A stretch of 64,000 nt of DNA, from contig JAGYNZ010000003.1 of assembly GCA_018399745.1 (NCBI GenBank), positions 1 through 64,000 on the forward strand. Reading direction: 5' to 3'. The notes beneath the pieces are model-generated. The model saw only the letters and a program-made list of their open reading frames with translations. It ran no database searches and was not told the DNA's origin. This document shows positions 24,025-34,965 of this stretch, piece after piece (within the stretch, counting starts at the first letter, position 1; each line of letters starts with the position of its first letter). Made by a program: the position numbers and the translations under genes. This DNA is from Deltaproteobacteria bacterium. Its GTDB lineage: Bacteria > Desulfobacterota > Dissulfuribacteria > Dissulfuribacterales > UBA3076.

Positions 24025-26601
24025 ATGCCCACAGGTCTGCGTTTGAAATTTATCTTGATGGCAGGACTTATTGCCTTGTCTATAGTCTTTGTACTGCCGT
24101 CTTTCTATAAGGATACGCCCGACTGGTTCAAAAAATATATCTACAGTGAGGGCCTGAAACTTGGGCTGGACCTCCAGGGGGGAATGCATCTCATCCTCAA
24201 GGTAGATGTGGAGCAGGCAATTAAAAATTCGGCAGATCTTGCAGCTACGGACCTTAAAGAGTCCTTGGGTCGCAGACAGATAACATTGATCCGTCGTCAG
24301 AGTCCGAACCCTGATGAAATATTGTTCTTTCTTCCTAACAAGGATGCAGTAGAAAGGGTAAAGGCCGTTCTGGAAGATGAATTCCCCAGCCTCGAACTGG
24401 TAAAGATAATAGAAAAAGGGAAATTCCCCAGCCTGATATTAAAACTATCTCCGAACGAGGAAAAATTCATAAGAGAACACTCAGTTGATCAGTCCCTGGA
24501 GATCATTCGTAACCGGATAGACCAGTTTGGTGTCGCAGAACCTGTAATTGTCCGTCAGGGTGAACAAGAGATAGTAGTCCAGCTTCCAGGAATTCAGGAC
24601 CCCGAACGGGCAATCAAGCTCATAGGACAAACTGCGCAACTGGAGTTCAAGCTGGTAGACGACGAAAGCGGAATAGACCTCGTAAGGCTTATCCGTCAAG
24701 CCAAAGATAGCGGCCGCCTTCCAGCTGGCTATAATATTAAAGACCTTAACTCGGCCTTAAGGGGACAAATACCCCAGGATGATTCCATTTACTTCCTTAA
24801 AGACGTTGATGATCGCACCGGTAAACCTCTGAAGACGCCGATCCTTCTCAAGGATAAAACTCTTATGACCGGGGATACTGTAAAGACTGCCCACGTCCGG
24901 ATCGGAGGCAATTACAACGAACCCTATGTCGCCCTTGAATTTACCGATCGGGGGGCAAGACTATTTGAACAGATCACCGGCGACAATGTAGGCAAGCGTC
25001 TTGCCATTGTCCTGGACGGAGTGGCCCGTTCTGCACCGGTAATACGGGAACGTATAGGAGGTGGACATGCCCAGATCACCGGCTCCTTTACTACCGAAGA
25101 GGCATCCGACCTTGCCATTGTGTTAAGAGCAGGGGCACTGCCTGCGCCGATCAGCATTGTTCAAAACGTCACAGTAGGTCCGTCTCTTGGCCATGATTCG
25201 ATACAGCGCGGCCTGTATTCGGGGCTGCTCGGGGCAGCCATTGTGGTCGTCTTCATGATTATATATTACACGTTTTCAGGTTTAGTAGCGAACATAGCTA
25301 TGGTACTGAACCTGCTCTTTCTTATGGCTGTACTGGCTCTTTTTCAGGCCACATTGACCCTTCCCGGTATAGCCGGCATTATACTCATCATCGGCATGGG
25401 GGTTGACTCTAATGTGCTAATCTTTGAACGCATGAGGGAAGAAAGGGCCCTTGGAAGACCTCTTAAGGCGTTTATTGACGGGGGTTATGACAAGGCATTC
25501 TGGACTATTGTAGACGCCCATGTTACCACTCTTATAACCGCCATAGCACTATTCCTCTTTGGAACCGGTCCAATCAAGGGTTTTGCCGTCACCCTGTCCG
25601 CCGGTATTGTCATCAACCTCTTTACTGCCATCTTTGGAACCAGAATGGTATATGACGCACTGCTGTCCAAACATGCCCTGACTAACCTGAAATTTTTCCA
25701 GTTAATCAAAACAACCCGTCTGGACTTTATGGGACGCAGAAATTTCGCCTTCGCACTATCAGCGATCATGGTAACTATAGGTATTGCAGGATTCATACAG
25801 ATCGTAAGAGGAGGGGCCAATCTCGGCGTCGACTTTTCCGGTGGAACCATGGTTCAGTACCGTGCGGACAGGCCTTTCACCCTGGACAAGGTAAGAAAGG
25901 CCATGGCAGAAACGGGTATCGATGGTTACTCCCTCCAAAAAGTACCGGGAGAAAAGGTCTTAATCGTACGCATCAAAAAATCAGTAGCTACTGTTGGAGA
26001 CATAGAGACCAGTATAACCAATAGTTTGAAAGAAGGCCTTAGTGAGACGAATTTTGTAATGGAAAGCAAGGCAGAAATTGGTTCAACCGTAAGCAAGGAG
26101 CTAAGACGCAAGGCGCTGATAGCAATATTCATATCATTGGCGGGCATCATCTGTTACCTGGCCTTCAGATTCAATTTGAGCTTTGGAGTGGCGGCTACCG
26201 CTGCCACCTTCCATGACGTGATGCTGGTACTTGGCGTCTTATTTATCCTGAACAAAGAAATAACTCTTCTGACGATAACCGCTCTTCTGACGCTTGCTGG
26301 TTATTCCATCACTGACACCGTGGTCGTCTTTGATAGAATCAGAGAAAATATTAAACGTTACAAAAAATTGTCTTTTGCCAAAATTATAAATCGAAGTATC
26401 AACGAGATGCTGAGCAGAACAATTATTACATCTATGACTACAGCGACAGTGGTCTTATGTATCTTTATATTTGGCGGCGTCGTAATACATGATTTTGCAT
26501 TTACTCTATTATTGGGAGTACTGGTTGGGACCTATTCCTCAGTATTCATAGCCAGCCCTGTGGTATATTTGTGGCACAAGGGCAAAACACCTAAACAATA
26601 G
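24025..26601 (+). CDS. secDF: SecD-SecF fusion, protein translocase accessory subunit
   Basis: 858 residues from the ATG at 24025 (an ATG at 24016 abuts the ribosome-binding site and is unlikely). The SecD half (1 to about 540) has the first helix, the [10 protein letters not shown] motif, a large periplasmic part and five more helices including [22 protein letters not shown]. The SecF half has GVDFSGGT and [20 protein letters not shown]. SecDF uses the proton or sodium gradient to pull proteins through SecYEG. Most relatives encode secD and secF separately, so the fusion is a distinctive trait. No yajC is seen upstream. murA follows 10 bp later. Confidence 0.93.
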   Translation: MPTGLRLKFILMAGLIALSIVFVLPSFYKDTPDWFKKYIYSEGLKLGLDLQGGMHLILKVDVEQAIKNSADLAATDLKESLGRRQITLIRRQSPNPDEILFFLPNKDAVERVKAVLEDEFPSLELVKIIEKGKFPSLILKLSPNEEKFIREHSVDQSLEIIRNRIDQFGVAEPVIVRQGEQEIVVQLPGIQDPERAIKLIGQTAQLEFKLVDDESGIDLVRLIRQAKDSGRLPAGYNIKDLNSALRGQIPQDDSIYFLKDVDDRTGKPLKTPILLKDKTLMTGDTVKTAHVRIGGNYNEPYVALEFTDRGARLFEQITGDNVGKRLAIVLDGVARSAPVIRERIGGGHAQITGSFTTEEASDLAIVLRAGALPAPISIVQNVTVGPSLGHDSIQRGLYSGLLGAAIVVVFMIIYYTFSGLVANIAMVLNLLFLMAVLALFQATLTLPGIAGIILIIGMGVDSNVLIFERMREERALGRPLKAFIDGGYDKAFWTIVDAHVTTLITAIALFLFGTGPIKGFAVTLSAGIVINLFTAIFGTRMVYDALLSKHALTNLKFFQLIKTTRLDFMGRRNFAFALSAIMVTIGIAGFIQIVRGGANLGVDFSGGTMVQYRADRPFTLDKVRKAMAETGIDGYSLQKVPGEKVLIVRIKKSVATVGDIETSITNSLKEGLSETNFVMESKAEIGSTVSKELRRKALIAIFISLAGIICYLAFRFNLSFGVAATAATFHDVMLVLGVLFILNKEITLLTITALLTLAGYSITDTVVVFDRIRENIKRYKKLSFAKIINRSINEMLSRTIITSMTTATVVLCIFIFGGVVIHDFAFTLLLGVLVGTYSSVFIASPVVYLWHKGKTPKQ

Positions 26602-26611
26602 CGCATTTTTC

Positions 26612-27877
26612 ATGGATCAACTGGTAATTGAAGGCAGGCGCCCGCTCAAAGGCACCGTCAGGATTAGCGGGGCCAAAAATGCTGCGCTGCCCATTCTTGC
26701 TGCAACACTCCTCACTGACGGCACCTTCAGGCTACGAAATATCCCCAGACTTGTTGATATAAAGACCTTCACGGATCTCATGACTGACCTGGGCGTTATT
26801 GTAGATTACAGCGCATATAATGACTCTGATATCGTAAATATAGACTCCTCTGGACTGTCTGACCACGAAGCCCCTTATGACTTGGTACGCAAGATGCGCG
26901 CTTCAATTCTGGTGCTGGGACCCCTTCTATCACGTACCGGGAAGGCCCGTGTCTCTCTTCCCGGGGGCTGTGCAATTGGTGCCCGTCCTATAAATCTTCA
27001 CTTAAAGGGCCTTGAGCTCATGGGGGCCAAACTCCAACTAAAAAAAGGGTATATAGAGGCAAAGGCAGGTAGACTGAACGGGGCGCATATCTACTTCGAT
27101 ACACCCTCTGTGACAGGTACGGAAAATCTGATGATGGCCGCTGTTCTTTCTCAAGGGACAACTGTACTGAGGAATGCTTCAAGGGAACCAGAGATACTTG
27201 CACTGGGACAAATGCTGAACCAAATGGAGGCGAAAATCAAAGGCCTTGGTTCAGATACCATCAGGATAGAAGGTGTCAGAAAGCTAAGGCCTGTTGACTG
27301 TTCAATAATACCTGATCGCATAGAGGCCGGCACATACATGATGGCTGTAGGGGCAGCCGGCGGAGAATTGATAATTGAAAACCTTTCAGTAAATCATCTG
27401 GAGGCGGTCATATCCAAACTCAGGAGCACCGGGCTTCAGATTGAAGGAGATAATGCCCGTATTTCCGTCAGAAAAAAAGGCACCCTGCACAGCGTAGATA
27501 TTAAGACTCTTCCATATCCCGGTTTCCCGACTGATCTGCAGGCCCAGATCATGGTGCTGATGACTATGGCCGATGGGCTCAGTGTAATCACTGAAACCAT
27601 ATTTGAAAACCGTTTCATGCACGTTGCCGAATTAAGACGGCTTGGAGCTGACATAAAGGTTGAAGGCAGAAGCGCTATAATAAAAGGTATAAAAGGATTA
27701 AATAGTGCTCCTGTAATGGCTACTGATCTGAGGGCCAGCGCCTGTTTGGTGCTGGCCGGTCTTGCGGCCAAAGGGACTACGGTAATATCCAGAGTTTACC
27801 ACCTGGATCGCGGATACGAACACTTGGAGCAGAAGCTTGCTGCAGTAGGGGCAAACATCAAAAGGGAAAAGACCTGA
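26612..27877 (+). CDS. murA: UDP-N-acetylglucosamine 1-carboxyvinyltransferase
   Basis: 421 residues, standard for MurA. It opens with [20 protein letters not shown] and has the PEP-binding Cys in [10 protein letters not shown] (C120). It catalyses the first committed step of peptidoglycan synthesis. It begins 10 bp after secDF and is probably co-transcribed. The Cys at the active site predicts fosfomycin sensitivity at the target level. Confidence 0.96.
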   Translation: MDQLVIEGRRPLKGTVRISGAKNAALPILAATLLTDGTFRLRNIPRLVDIKTFTDLMTDLGVIVDYSAYNDSDIVNIDSSGLSDHEAPYDLVRKMRASILVLGPLLSRTGKARVSLPGGCAIGARPINLHLKGLELMGAKLQLKKGYIEAKAGRLNGAHIYFDTPSVTGTENLMMAAVLSQGTTVLRNASREPEILALGQMLNQMEAKIKGLGSDTIRIEGVRKLRPVDCSIIPDRIEAGTYMMAVGAAGGELIIENLSVNHLEAVISKLRSTGLQIEGDNARISVRKKGTLHSVDIKTLPYPGFPTDLQAQIMVLMTMADGLSVITETIFENRFMHVAELRRLGADIKVEGRSAIIKGIKGLNSAPVMATDLRASACLVLAGLAAKGTTVISRVYHLDRGYEHLEQKLAAVGANIKREKT

Positions 27878-28001
27878 GTGCCCAAACTTTAATGAAGCAA
27901 TATTTTCTTCCATCCCTACGCATGAATTTCTGTTCGTCTGTGTTGGTCTATGTAACTCTGCGGCCAACAAAAAAGCTTTTTATATTAAGCCGGGCAATCT
28001 G

Positions 28002-29009
28002 GTGAAAAAAGAAAAAGATATCCTGATTGACCGATACGGTAGGCATTTGACCTATCTCAGGGTCTCAGTAACAGACAGATGTAATTTGCGATGTCAGTAT
28101 TGTATGCCCCGTATCAACTTCTCCTGGTTGCCGCATGATAAAATCCTCACCTATGAGGAAATTCTTAAAGTTTGCCGCGCCTTTGCGGCTATTGGTATAA
28201 CAAAAGTGCGCCTTACGGGTGGGGAACCATTGGTCCGGCGGGACTTAATAAACCTTGCAGAAAGGCTGACCGAGATTGACGGACTTGAAAAAATCTGTAT
28301 CACCACAAATGGTGTCCTGCTGGAAAAATATGCCGACGCCCTGTTCAAGACAGGTATCAGGCATATTAACATCAGCCTCGATTCCATGAATCCGGAGCGA
28401 TTTGCCTATATTACCGGATTCAATCTATTCGAACGAGTGTGGCGGGGCATAAAAAAGGCCCTGGAAAAGGGGTTTTCCCCGATAAAGATCAACTCGGTGA
28501 TCATGAAAGGCATAAATGACCATGAAATAACCGCCTTGGCAGGATTGAGTTTGCAATATCCTATACAGATCCGTTTTATAGAATTCATGCCTTTCGGCCA
28601 TGATATTCTTTGGAGTCCCGCTAGATTTATCAGTTGTGATAAAATCAGGGATCAGATAGAGCAGGCATTTGGAAAACTCCGCCCATTGCCAAACAAATCA
28701 AAAAGTGCCGGACCGGCGAGCATATATTCGCTAGATAAGGGCCCTGGTAGCGTAGGATTTATCGGTGCTTTAAGTCACCGTTTCTGCAAACGTTGTAACC
28801 GCCTGCGTCTCACCGCCGAGGGACGTCTTCGTTTATGTCTGTTCTCTGATGAGGAGGTGAATGTCAAAAAGGCCCTGCGGCAAGGACAGAACGAAGAGGA
28901 TCTGGGTCTTTTTTTTCATCGGGCTATATTAAAAAAACCAAAAGAGTTAAAGTTTTCTAACAAAGAAAAGCTACCTTGTACCCGTAGTATGTCCAGCATA
29001 GGGGGGTGA
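28002..29009 (+). CDS. moaA: GTP 3',8-cyclase MoaA (molybdenum cofactor)
   Basis: 335 residues from a GTG start. The radical SAM cluster motif CNLRCQYC (C27, C31, C34), the GGEPL motif, the second cluster set CKRCNRLRLTAEGRLRLC and the C-terminal Gly-Gly needed for activity are all present. It starts molybdopterin synthesis, needed for Mo/W enzymes such as formate dehydrogenases. The other moa genes are not in the window. Confidence 0.95.
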   Translation: MKKEKDILIDRYGRHLTYLRVSVTDRCNLRCQYCMPRINFSWLPHDKILTYEEILKVCRAFAAIGITKVRLTGGEPLVRRDLINLAERLTEIDGLEKICITTNGVLLEKYADALFKTGIRHINISLDSMNPERFAYITGFNLFERVWRGIKKALEKGFSPIKINSVIMKGINDHEITALAGLSLQYPIQIRFIEFMPFGHDILWSPARFISCDKIRDQIEQAFGKLRPLPNKSKSAGPASIYSLDKGPGSVGFIGALSHRFCKRCNRLRLTAEGRLRLCLFSDEEVNVKKALRQGQNEEDLGLFFHRAILKKPKELKFSNKEKLPCTRSMSSIGG

Positions 29010-29039
29010 GATTGGTTAATACGTGGAGGGGTTCTAATA

Positions 29040-29984
29040 ATGAGTAGTAATCTGGCGTTTGTTTTCCCCGGGCAGGGTTCTCAATATGTTGGAATGGGAA
29101 AGTCCTTATTGGAAGAGGTGTCCGATGCGGCCCAGATCTTTTCTGTGGCAGAAGATTTGACAGGGCTTCCCCTGAAAAAGCTCTGCATTCAAGGAACCAT
29201 GGAAGAACTCACCGAGGTTGAGAATCTTCAGCTTTGTCTGACTGCGGTAGATATCATTTGCTGTATGAATGCCGGAAATAAGGGATTAAAAGCGGCAGCG
29301 CTAGCAGGACACAGTCTGGGAGAATATCCGGCACTGTGGGCTGCAGGGGTAATTAGCCTTGAAGATACGTTCAAGCTGGTCCATGCCAGGGGCGGCCTTA
29401 TGAGGGAGGCTGGGGATAAAAACCCTGGGGCCATGGCTGCGGTAATCGGTCTCAGCAGGAAAGTGCTGGATGAATTGATCGAGCCCCTGACGAAAAAAGG
29501 CGTCCTGGTTTTGGCTAACCACAATTCTCCAGACCAGATCGTAGTCACTGGGGAAACAGGCCTGGTCGGGGATTTGTGTGAGGCTGCTAAGGCTCGAGGA
29601 GCAAGGGCGATTCCCTTGAAGGTTTCCGGTGCCTATCACAGCCCACTTATGTATGAGGCATCAAGACGCTTTTCTGAAATCTTAGATAACGTCTCTTTTT
29701 ACAGGCCTAAAATCCCAATTTACAGCAACGTCACGGCAAAACCGGAATCAGACCCGAAACAAATCAAGGAACTCATGAAAAAACAGATCTGCTCACCTGT
29801 CAGGTGGTATGAGATTGTAATAAATATGCACCAGGACGGAATATCTAACTTTATTGAACTTGGTCCCAGGAAGGTACTCGGTAACCTGATAAGAAAAAGC
29901 CTGCCTGAAGGATCTGTTTCGGTATTTCAGGGGGAAAACCCCGAAAATCTTGATGCGTGCCTCAGGAAAATCAAAAGCAGATAA
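29040..29984 (+). CDS. fabD: malonyl-CoA:ACP transacylase
   Basis: 314 residues, usual for FabD. It has FPGQGSQYVGMG, the serine nucleophile in GHSLGEY (S92), the Arg-containing region near residue 117 and the His in GAYHSPLM. It loads malonyl units for fatty acid synthesis. The other fab genes are not adjacent, so it is separated from the usual fabD-fabG-acpP-fabF cluster. Confidence 0.94.
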   Translation: MSSNLAFVFPGQGSQYVGMGKSLLEEVSDAAQIFSVAEDLTGLPLKKLCIQGTMEELTEVENLQLCLTAVDIICCMNAGNKGLKAAALAGHSLGEYPALWAAGVISLEDTFKLVHARGGLMREAGDKNPGAMAAVIGLSRKVLDELIEPLTKKGVLVLANHNSPDQIVVTGETGLVGDLCEAAKARGARAIPLKVSGAYHSPLMYEASRRFSEILDNVSFYRPKIPIYSNVTAKPESDPKQIKELMKKQICSPVRWYEIVINMHQDGISNFIELGPRKVLGNLIRKSLPEGSVSVFQGENPENLDACLRKIKSR

Positions 29985-30036
29985 ACCGATGCAAACAGAC
30001 AGGTGACTCTCATATGTATCTGATCCTACAAAATAA

Positions 30037-30951
30037 TTACTTTTCCCTTGCCTTTTTTATCAGTTCCAGGAAAGGATTAGTAGAAGGTGCATCAGGCGGA
30101 GTCAAAAAGTTCGGCTTACTAGGGGCACCTTCTGTTTCCCCTGTCTCTGCCTGAGGTTCAGAACCAGCTGAGGCACCAGTTTCTCCTGTCTCTGCCTGAG
30201 ATTCATGGCCCGCTGAGGTCTTGGCAGGATCAATTGTCTCAGGGCGCGATGGAGTCCTCTCTCTGGGTCTTCTTTGAGGATGAGAATCCGGCTTACTGGT
30301 GGAAGTGGTGAAAGGACTTTCTGCTGTCGTTGATTCAGGCACCTGGCTTACCTGCGGCTTTGGATGTGGTGTCTGTAAAGCAACTGGGGCCGTAGCCCTT
30401 CTCTCTTCTTTCACCTCATCAAATATACCGACTTCGACATATTCACCGTCTGATTCAAGTTTGACAACTTGGGCCGTTATATCCTCTACACGCCAGCCAT
30501 CAACCAGATCACCAACAGTGACGGTACGTAAATTTTTTTGAGATCCGGTTACTACCTTTCTGCGCGAGCCGGAGGCGGACTCGGAGGTTGAAACCATAAG
30601 AAAGGCCTGACGTATATCACCGGAAATAATAGTACCATATACCTGATACCGGTCTTTTAGAACTTCCTCGCCTGCTGAAAATGATGGTTGGCTCTTACCC
30701 CTCTCTGGATCAAAGGGGTCATTACTGATAATAACTCCATAGGGGCCAAGCTCAACCTGAGATTCCGCAGCGTGGGCGGTAATAGCTTCAAGACATTGCA
30801 ATAATCCAGAGATTAAAACGCACAGGGCAATAAGAATCGACAAGACTCCCCAGCACTTCACGGGATAAGCGGGCCTGAATACTGAGGCCTTTTGAACAAA
30901 AAAAGTCCTCTTTGTACCAGAATCCCTGTTATGTGTGCTGTCTGCCTTCAT
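30037..30951 (-). CDS. gspC: GspC/PilP-like type II secretion protein
   Basis: 304 residues, last gene of the type II secretion operon. It has a cytoplasmic basic start, one membrane segment (about residues 34-54), a homology region (KDRYQVYGTIISGD, then a VGDLVDGWRVEDIT segment) like the HR domain of GspC, and a long low-complexity Pro/Ser/Glu tail with two tandem 15-residue units. GspC links the inner-membrane platform to the secretin. A PDZ domain is absent. It starts at the gspD stop, and gspC is more often first in such operons. Identity as GspC is by position and layout. Confidence 0.65.
   Translation of the reverse strand: MKADSTHNRDSGTKRTFFVQKASVFRPAYPVKCWGVLSILIALCVLISGLLQCLEAITAHAAESQVELGPYGVIISNDPFDPERGKSQPSFSAGEEVLKDRYQVYGTIISGDIRQAFLMVSTSESASGSRRKVVTGSQKNLRTVTVGDLVDGWRVEDITAQVVKLESDGEYVEVGIFDEVKEERRATAPVALQTPHPKPQVSQVPESTTAESPFTTSTSKPDSHPQRRPRERTPSRPETIDPAKTSAGHESQAETGETGASAGSEPQAETGETEGAPSKPNFLTPPDAPSTNPFLELIKKAREK
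30134..30223 (-). repeat. tandem 45-bp repeat inside the gspC-like gene
   Basis: Two 45-bp units (30134-30178, 30179-30223) encode 15-residue repeats of the type SAG-E-QAETGET. They lie in the disordered C-terminal tail and probably vary in number between strains. Confidence 0.75.
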
Positions 30952-33023
30952 CAGTCCCCCGTTTTCGTTGAATTCCCCTCATCATCAAACACACCTCTCT
31001 GTTCTAATATTTTCTCTATGGATTCCACTTTCCTGGAAAACTCCAGGGTAAGGGTATCAGCCTGTTCTCTTGTGTGGATTACATGGGGCGTAATTGCAAA
31101 TAAAAGCTCCGTCTTATTGGTCGCGTAGCCTTTGCTCCCAAATAAATATCCCAAAATCGGCAAGTTCTTAAGGAAAGGGATGCCTGTGTGAATGTGTTCT
31201 TGCTGCGTCTGCATCAAACCGCCGATTATTATTGTCTGATTATCCTGTACGACGAGATTTGTCGTGGCCCTGCGGGTCTGAAAAACCGGGGAGCTGATAC
31301 CTTCTACATTTGTTTGGGCCAGGAGATTACTCACTTCCTGTGAAATCTCCAAAGTCACGAGTCCGCTTTCGTTGATCAATGGCGTTACCTTTAATATTAT
31401 ACCGACACTGCGATACTGAATTGTCTGGGTTACGGAGGTCGACTCCGTACTCGTCTGCGAGGCGGATATGGTCGGTTCGTCCCGAGTCACTTCGATTGTA
31501 GACTCGTGATTATCTACAGCAAGTATGTTGGGAGCAGAAACAATATTGGCCTCTGTTTCCGAGGCCAAAAGATTTATGAGTGCCCTCAAGCCTCCGCTGG
31601 AAAAAAGGGCCGCGGAAAAGCCGGCAAGATCGCTGCCAAGCAGGGCATTTTCAGCAAGGCCAAAGTCAGTTTTGTTCAGACCGATGTCTCCCGTCATATC
31701 GCCTCCTCCGGTCTTGATTCCACGAGACTTTAAGAACCACTGCACCCCGTATTCAAGATCATTTTTAAGAGAAACATCAATAATCAACACGTCGATCAGG
31801 ACCTGTCGCGGAACAATGTCGATTTCCCTCAGTACCCCTGCAAGGATATCATAATCTCTCTGGGTGGCCTTGATAAGTATGGCGTTATTGATTTCGTCTG
31901 CAATGATCTCAACATCTTCGGACAACTCCCCGGTGTGAGTTACAGCTTGCTGTGTTGCGGGCTTTTTTTCCCTTTCTACAATAACCTCTTTCTTGCTCTT
32001 GCTCTCTGATGGCTGCCCGCCGTAAAGCTGCTTAAGCAGGTCAGCTATATCAACAGCCTTGCCGTTTTGGACAAAATATACATAGACCTGGGTTCCCTTC
32101 GCTGACACCTCCTGATCCAGCTGGGCAACCCAGTGACCTACGACATCAAGAACTTCTTCCCACTTGGTCACTACGAGCAGGGAATTTATGGTCTTTAAGG
32201 ACATAATCTGGAGGCCATCCGGATCAATGCCCGGCTTCATGTAAAGACCCTTTGTTTTAAATATCTTGTCAAGGTCTTTCGACAGGTCGTCCACATCTGA
32301 ATACTCCAGAGGATAAAAACGCCAATGTATATCCTTAAAAAGATCAGTGTCCATTAAGGCCAATATCTTGGATAACTTGGCCACATTTTCCGCGGTGTCC
32401 ACCAAAAGAACGGTATTGGAGCTCGGCTCGGCCACAATGACCGCACCTGGAGAGATAAAATTTCTGAGATTTGCAATTGCATAAGCCGCCGAGAGATACT
32501 GGAGCTGAAAGACGCTGATTACGTCTCCGGGATTAGGGACCTGTTCTCCAACACTTACTACTTCTGTCCCGGTTCTGGCACCGCTTGCCTTTTGTACCAC
32601 TTTATAGAGATCATGAGCGCCGCGGGTTATGGCCAGGCCGTGTATCTGTAATATGGAATTAAAGAGATCAAGGAATTCACCCTTTGTATATCTGCCCTTG
32701 ATATTGAGTGAAATTGTCCCCTTAATGGCTGGATCTACAACATAGTTAAGCTCCAGGATACGCCCCAGGACCTGATCCAGCACAGGATATATATCCATAT
32801 TATCCAAAGTAATGTCCATTTGACGACGTTCATCCGCTTTCGCTCCGGAAAAAGGAGACTTTACTGCAACCGCAATAGAATCAGGTGATGCGTCTTCACC
32901 TTCGTCTGACAGGGTCTCCTGCATATTTAGGGGATCCTGTGCAAAAACCAAACCTCTAATAGATCCCAAAAAACATATGACAACCAAGCTCCAGACTATC
33001 CATTCCCCATGCTTCACTCTCAT
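30951..33023 (-). CDS. gspD: type II secretion secretin GspD
   Basis: 690 residues with a signal peptide (about residues 1-28). N-domains with secretin-type repeats are followed by the C-terminal secretin domain (EVTRDEPTISAS, VSAPNILAVDNHE, VVQDNQTIIIGGLM). It forms the outer-membrane channel. It overlaps the gspC-like gene by 1 bp. No pilotin is seen in the window. Confidence 0.94.
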   Translation of the reverse strand: MRVKHGEWIVWSLVVICFLGSIRGLVFAQDPLNMQETLSDEGEDASPDSIAVAVKSPFSGAKADERRQMDITLDNMDIYPVLDQVLGRILELNYVVDPAIKGTISLNIKGRYTKGEFLDLFNSILQIHGLAITRGAHDLYKVVQKASGARTGTEVVSVGEQVPNPGDVISVFQLQYLSAAYAIANLRNFISPGAVIVAEPSSNTVLLVDTAENVAKLSKILALMDTDLFKDIHWRFYPLEYSDVDDLSKDLDKIFKTKGLYMKPGIDPDGLQIMSLKTINSLLVVTKWEEVLDVVGHWVAQLDQEVSAKGTQVYVYFVQNGKAVDIADLLKQLYGGQPSESKSKKEVIVEREKKPATQQAVTHTGELSEDVEIIADEINNAILIKATQRDYDILAGVLREIDIVPRQVLIDVLIIDVSLKNDLEYGVQWFLKSRGIKTGGGDMTGDIGLNKTDFGLAENALLGSDLAGFSAALFSSGGLRALINLLASETEANIVSAPNILAVDNHESTIEVTRDEPTISASQTSTESTSVTQTIQYRSVGIILKVTPLINESGLVTLEISQEVSNLLAQTNVEGISSPVFQTRRATTNLVVQDNQTIIIGGLMQTQQEHIHTGIPFLKNLPILGYLFGSKGYATNKTELLFAITPHVIHTREQADTLTLEFSRKVESIEKILEQRGVFDDEGNSTKTGD

Positions 33024-33038
33024 CTTGGCGTTTACCCC

Positions 33039-33602
33039 TTAAGCAGCTTTCATAAAAAGAGCTTCCACCTCAAGGTTGACTCTTAGATGTGGATTCCGCC
33101 CCTGTATCTTGACCGCGCGAATACTCTGGATTCGAAATGCCCTGCGATCATCGTCTAACAATTTCAAAAATTTGACCAGCTTTCCAATGTCCGTCTTGGC
33201 ACTAAAATTAGTCACAGCCAGCTGATAACCTCTCCACTTGTTTGGTCTGCCTGTTTTATAAGTAATTATCTCGAGTTCAGCTTCAGAGGCCATTTTGAGC
33301 AAAACATCCTGCAAGTTGGATGCTACAAGTTGAGGGGTATCTCCGGGCATAAGCAGCTTTACAGCGGTCGAAAGCCCCTTCTCCGATTGTACGACGCGCT
33401 GATCTATACCACGATGGCGCTTGATATCACGCTTCAAATGGCCAACTTTTGTCTCCTGGGTCTCGAGCCTGCTATCTAAATTCTCGATTTTATCAGACAG
33501 CGGAGCCCATACAAAGCTGTACCAGAGTATAATTCCTATTACCAATAAACCATAACGTAATAAGGGACTGTGTCTACCGAATAGCTGATGACTAATTCCC
33601 AC
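33039..33602 (-). CDS. gspM: type II secretion protein GspM
   Basis: 187 residues from a GTG at 33602, chosen because GGGAG lies 8 nt upstream; a GTG at 33623 is less well placed. One membrane segment (about residues 12-32), a coiled-coil (IENLDSRLETQETKVGHLKRD segment) and a periplasmic ferredoxin-like region follow, as in GspM or PilO-type platform subunits. It overlaps the end of gspL by 11 bp. Confidence 0.8.
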   Translation of the reverse strand: MGISHQLFGRHSPLLRYGLLVIGIILWYSFVWAPLSDKIENLDSRLETQETKVGHLKRDIKRHRGIDQRVVQSEKGLSTAVKLLMPGDTPQLVASNLQDVLLKMASEAELEIITYKTGRPNKWRGYQLAVTNFSAKTDIGKLVKFLKLLDDDRRAFRIQSIRAVKIQGRNPHLRVNLEVEALFMKAA

Positions 33603-34965
33603 TAATTTTCTCCCTTGTTCCACTGATCAGCTTCATCTCCACTGTAAAACGCTCCCTTCCCTGTCTGTCCTTTGTAACAGGAGATATGAGTTTGACCTCC
33701 GAAAAAAAAGGACTCTGACGCCATTTGCCCATGGTTTCTACTGCTGAACCACCCTCGGCTGAGATCTTTAGCTTACCATTTTTAATATTGAAATTCTTTA
33801 TCCAGGTCTGTGGAGGCGTAAGCTCGGCTATAGCCTTTAAGACCTTCAGCTCAGAAGGCTTCTCAGACCTGAAATCTCTCAGATCCTTGAGACGATTATC
33901 AATTTGTTCCAACTGTTTCTGTATATCCAACATGGGTGACAGGCTTTCTTGTAACTCCTCGACCTCCTGTTCTATCTTGTCAACAGAGTATGCACGCTTT
34001 TGGCACCTTAAACCCTGTATACCTGTAGCCAGTATCATTGCCGCAACAGCACCTCCAGCCACAAATTGATACGGTTTTATACGCAAACGGAAAGGTTTAC
34101 GGCGAACACCTTCCTGGAAGGAAATTAAAGGATAAGAACTCAGTCCCAGTGAAGCAGCACATAAGCCCCAGGTTACTCTGCCCTCCTGTCCACAAATATC
34201 AGCAAGGTCCTTTAGATTATCACATGGATCTTTAGAAGAAGGGTCTGGAATTGTCATATCTAAACCGCCCACTGCATAAACAGGGGACATTGCGATACTG
34301 GAGAAGGGAGAAGGGAGATTTTGAGCAAGCCTTTGCAGACCCGTTGAGACATCCTCCTCACCTGAAATTGATACAGGATGTGACCCCTCCCATCCATAAA
34401 TACCATGGAGAGAGGCGATCCAGCCTTCTCCCTGCCGGCCAAGGCTGACACAGGGCAGAGAGGCTTCTGCACTGCTGCGCAGCAGGATGTCCAGCCCCAG
34501 AGTCGCGGGTGATATAGGACCAAGCGATTTGCCATGGCCTGTCTCACGAACGACCCTGAGTATTGGATCTAAAAAACTTCTTGGTATATAGGCCAAAAGT
34601 ACTACGGTCTCACCTCCACGTCTGAATGCCCATTGATCATGGTATATCTCATCCGGTTTCAGGTGTATGTGAAGCCCTGTGCCCATATGGACCGCACTTA
34701 CCGCCTCCTCCGGTTCCAACTGAGGAAAGCTTAACTCCCTCAAAAAAAGATTCTTGCGAGAGATGGCCAGACATATTCTGCGCCTTCGCGATGGACGAAT
34801 AGCCTGTAATAAGCCTTTTACCTGTTCTACCAAAAAACGCCCTGAATCATCAAACTTATAGGGAAGTTCAACACAAGACCATTTACCAAGATGTTTCTTA
34901 ATACAAGAGACATCAATCCTGGACTCGTCCAGATAAATACCTACTATTTCTCTGTCTCTAACCAC
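33592..34965 (-). CDS. gspL: type II secretion protein GspL
   Basis: 457 residues from GTG at 34965, overlapping gspK by 22 bp. The cytoplasmic part is an actin/PilM-like fold (residues 1-280), followed by one membrane helix (about 304-324), a coiled coil and a periplasmic domain. It recruits the ATPase GspE to the membrane. The overlap indicates translational coupling. Confidence 0.85.
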   Translation of the reverse strand: MVRDREIVGIYLDESRIDVSCIKKHLGKWSCVELPYKFDDSGRFLVEQVKGLLQAIRPSRRRRICLAISRKNLFLRELSFPQLEPEEAVSAVHMGTGLHIHLKPDEIYHDQWAFRRGGETVVLLAYIPRSFLDPILRVVRETGHGKSLGPISPATLGLDILLRSSAEASLPCVSLGRQGEGWIASLHGIYGWEGSHPVSISGEEDVSTGLQRLAQNLPSPFSSIAMSPVYAVGGLDMTIPDPSSKDPCDNLKDLADICGQEGRVTWGLCAASLGLSSYPLISFQEGVRRKPFRLRIKPYQFVAGGAVAAMILATGIQGLRCQKRAYSVDKIEQEVEELQESLSPMLDIQKQLEQIDNRLKDLRDFRSEKPSELKVLKAIAELTPPQTWIKNFNIKNGKLKISAEGGSAVETMGKWRQSPFFSEVKLISPVTKDRQGRERFTVEMKLISGTREKISGN

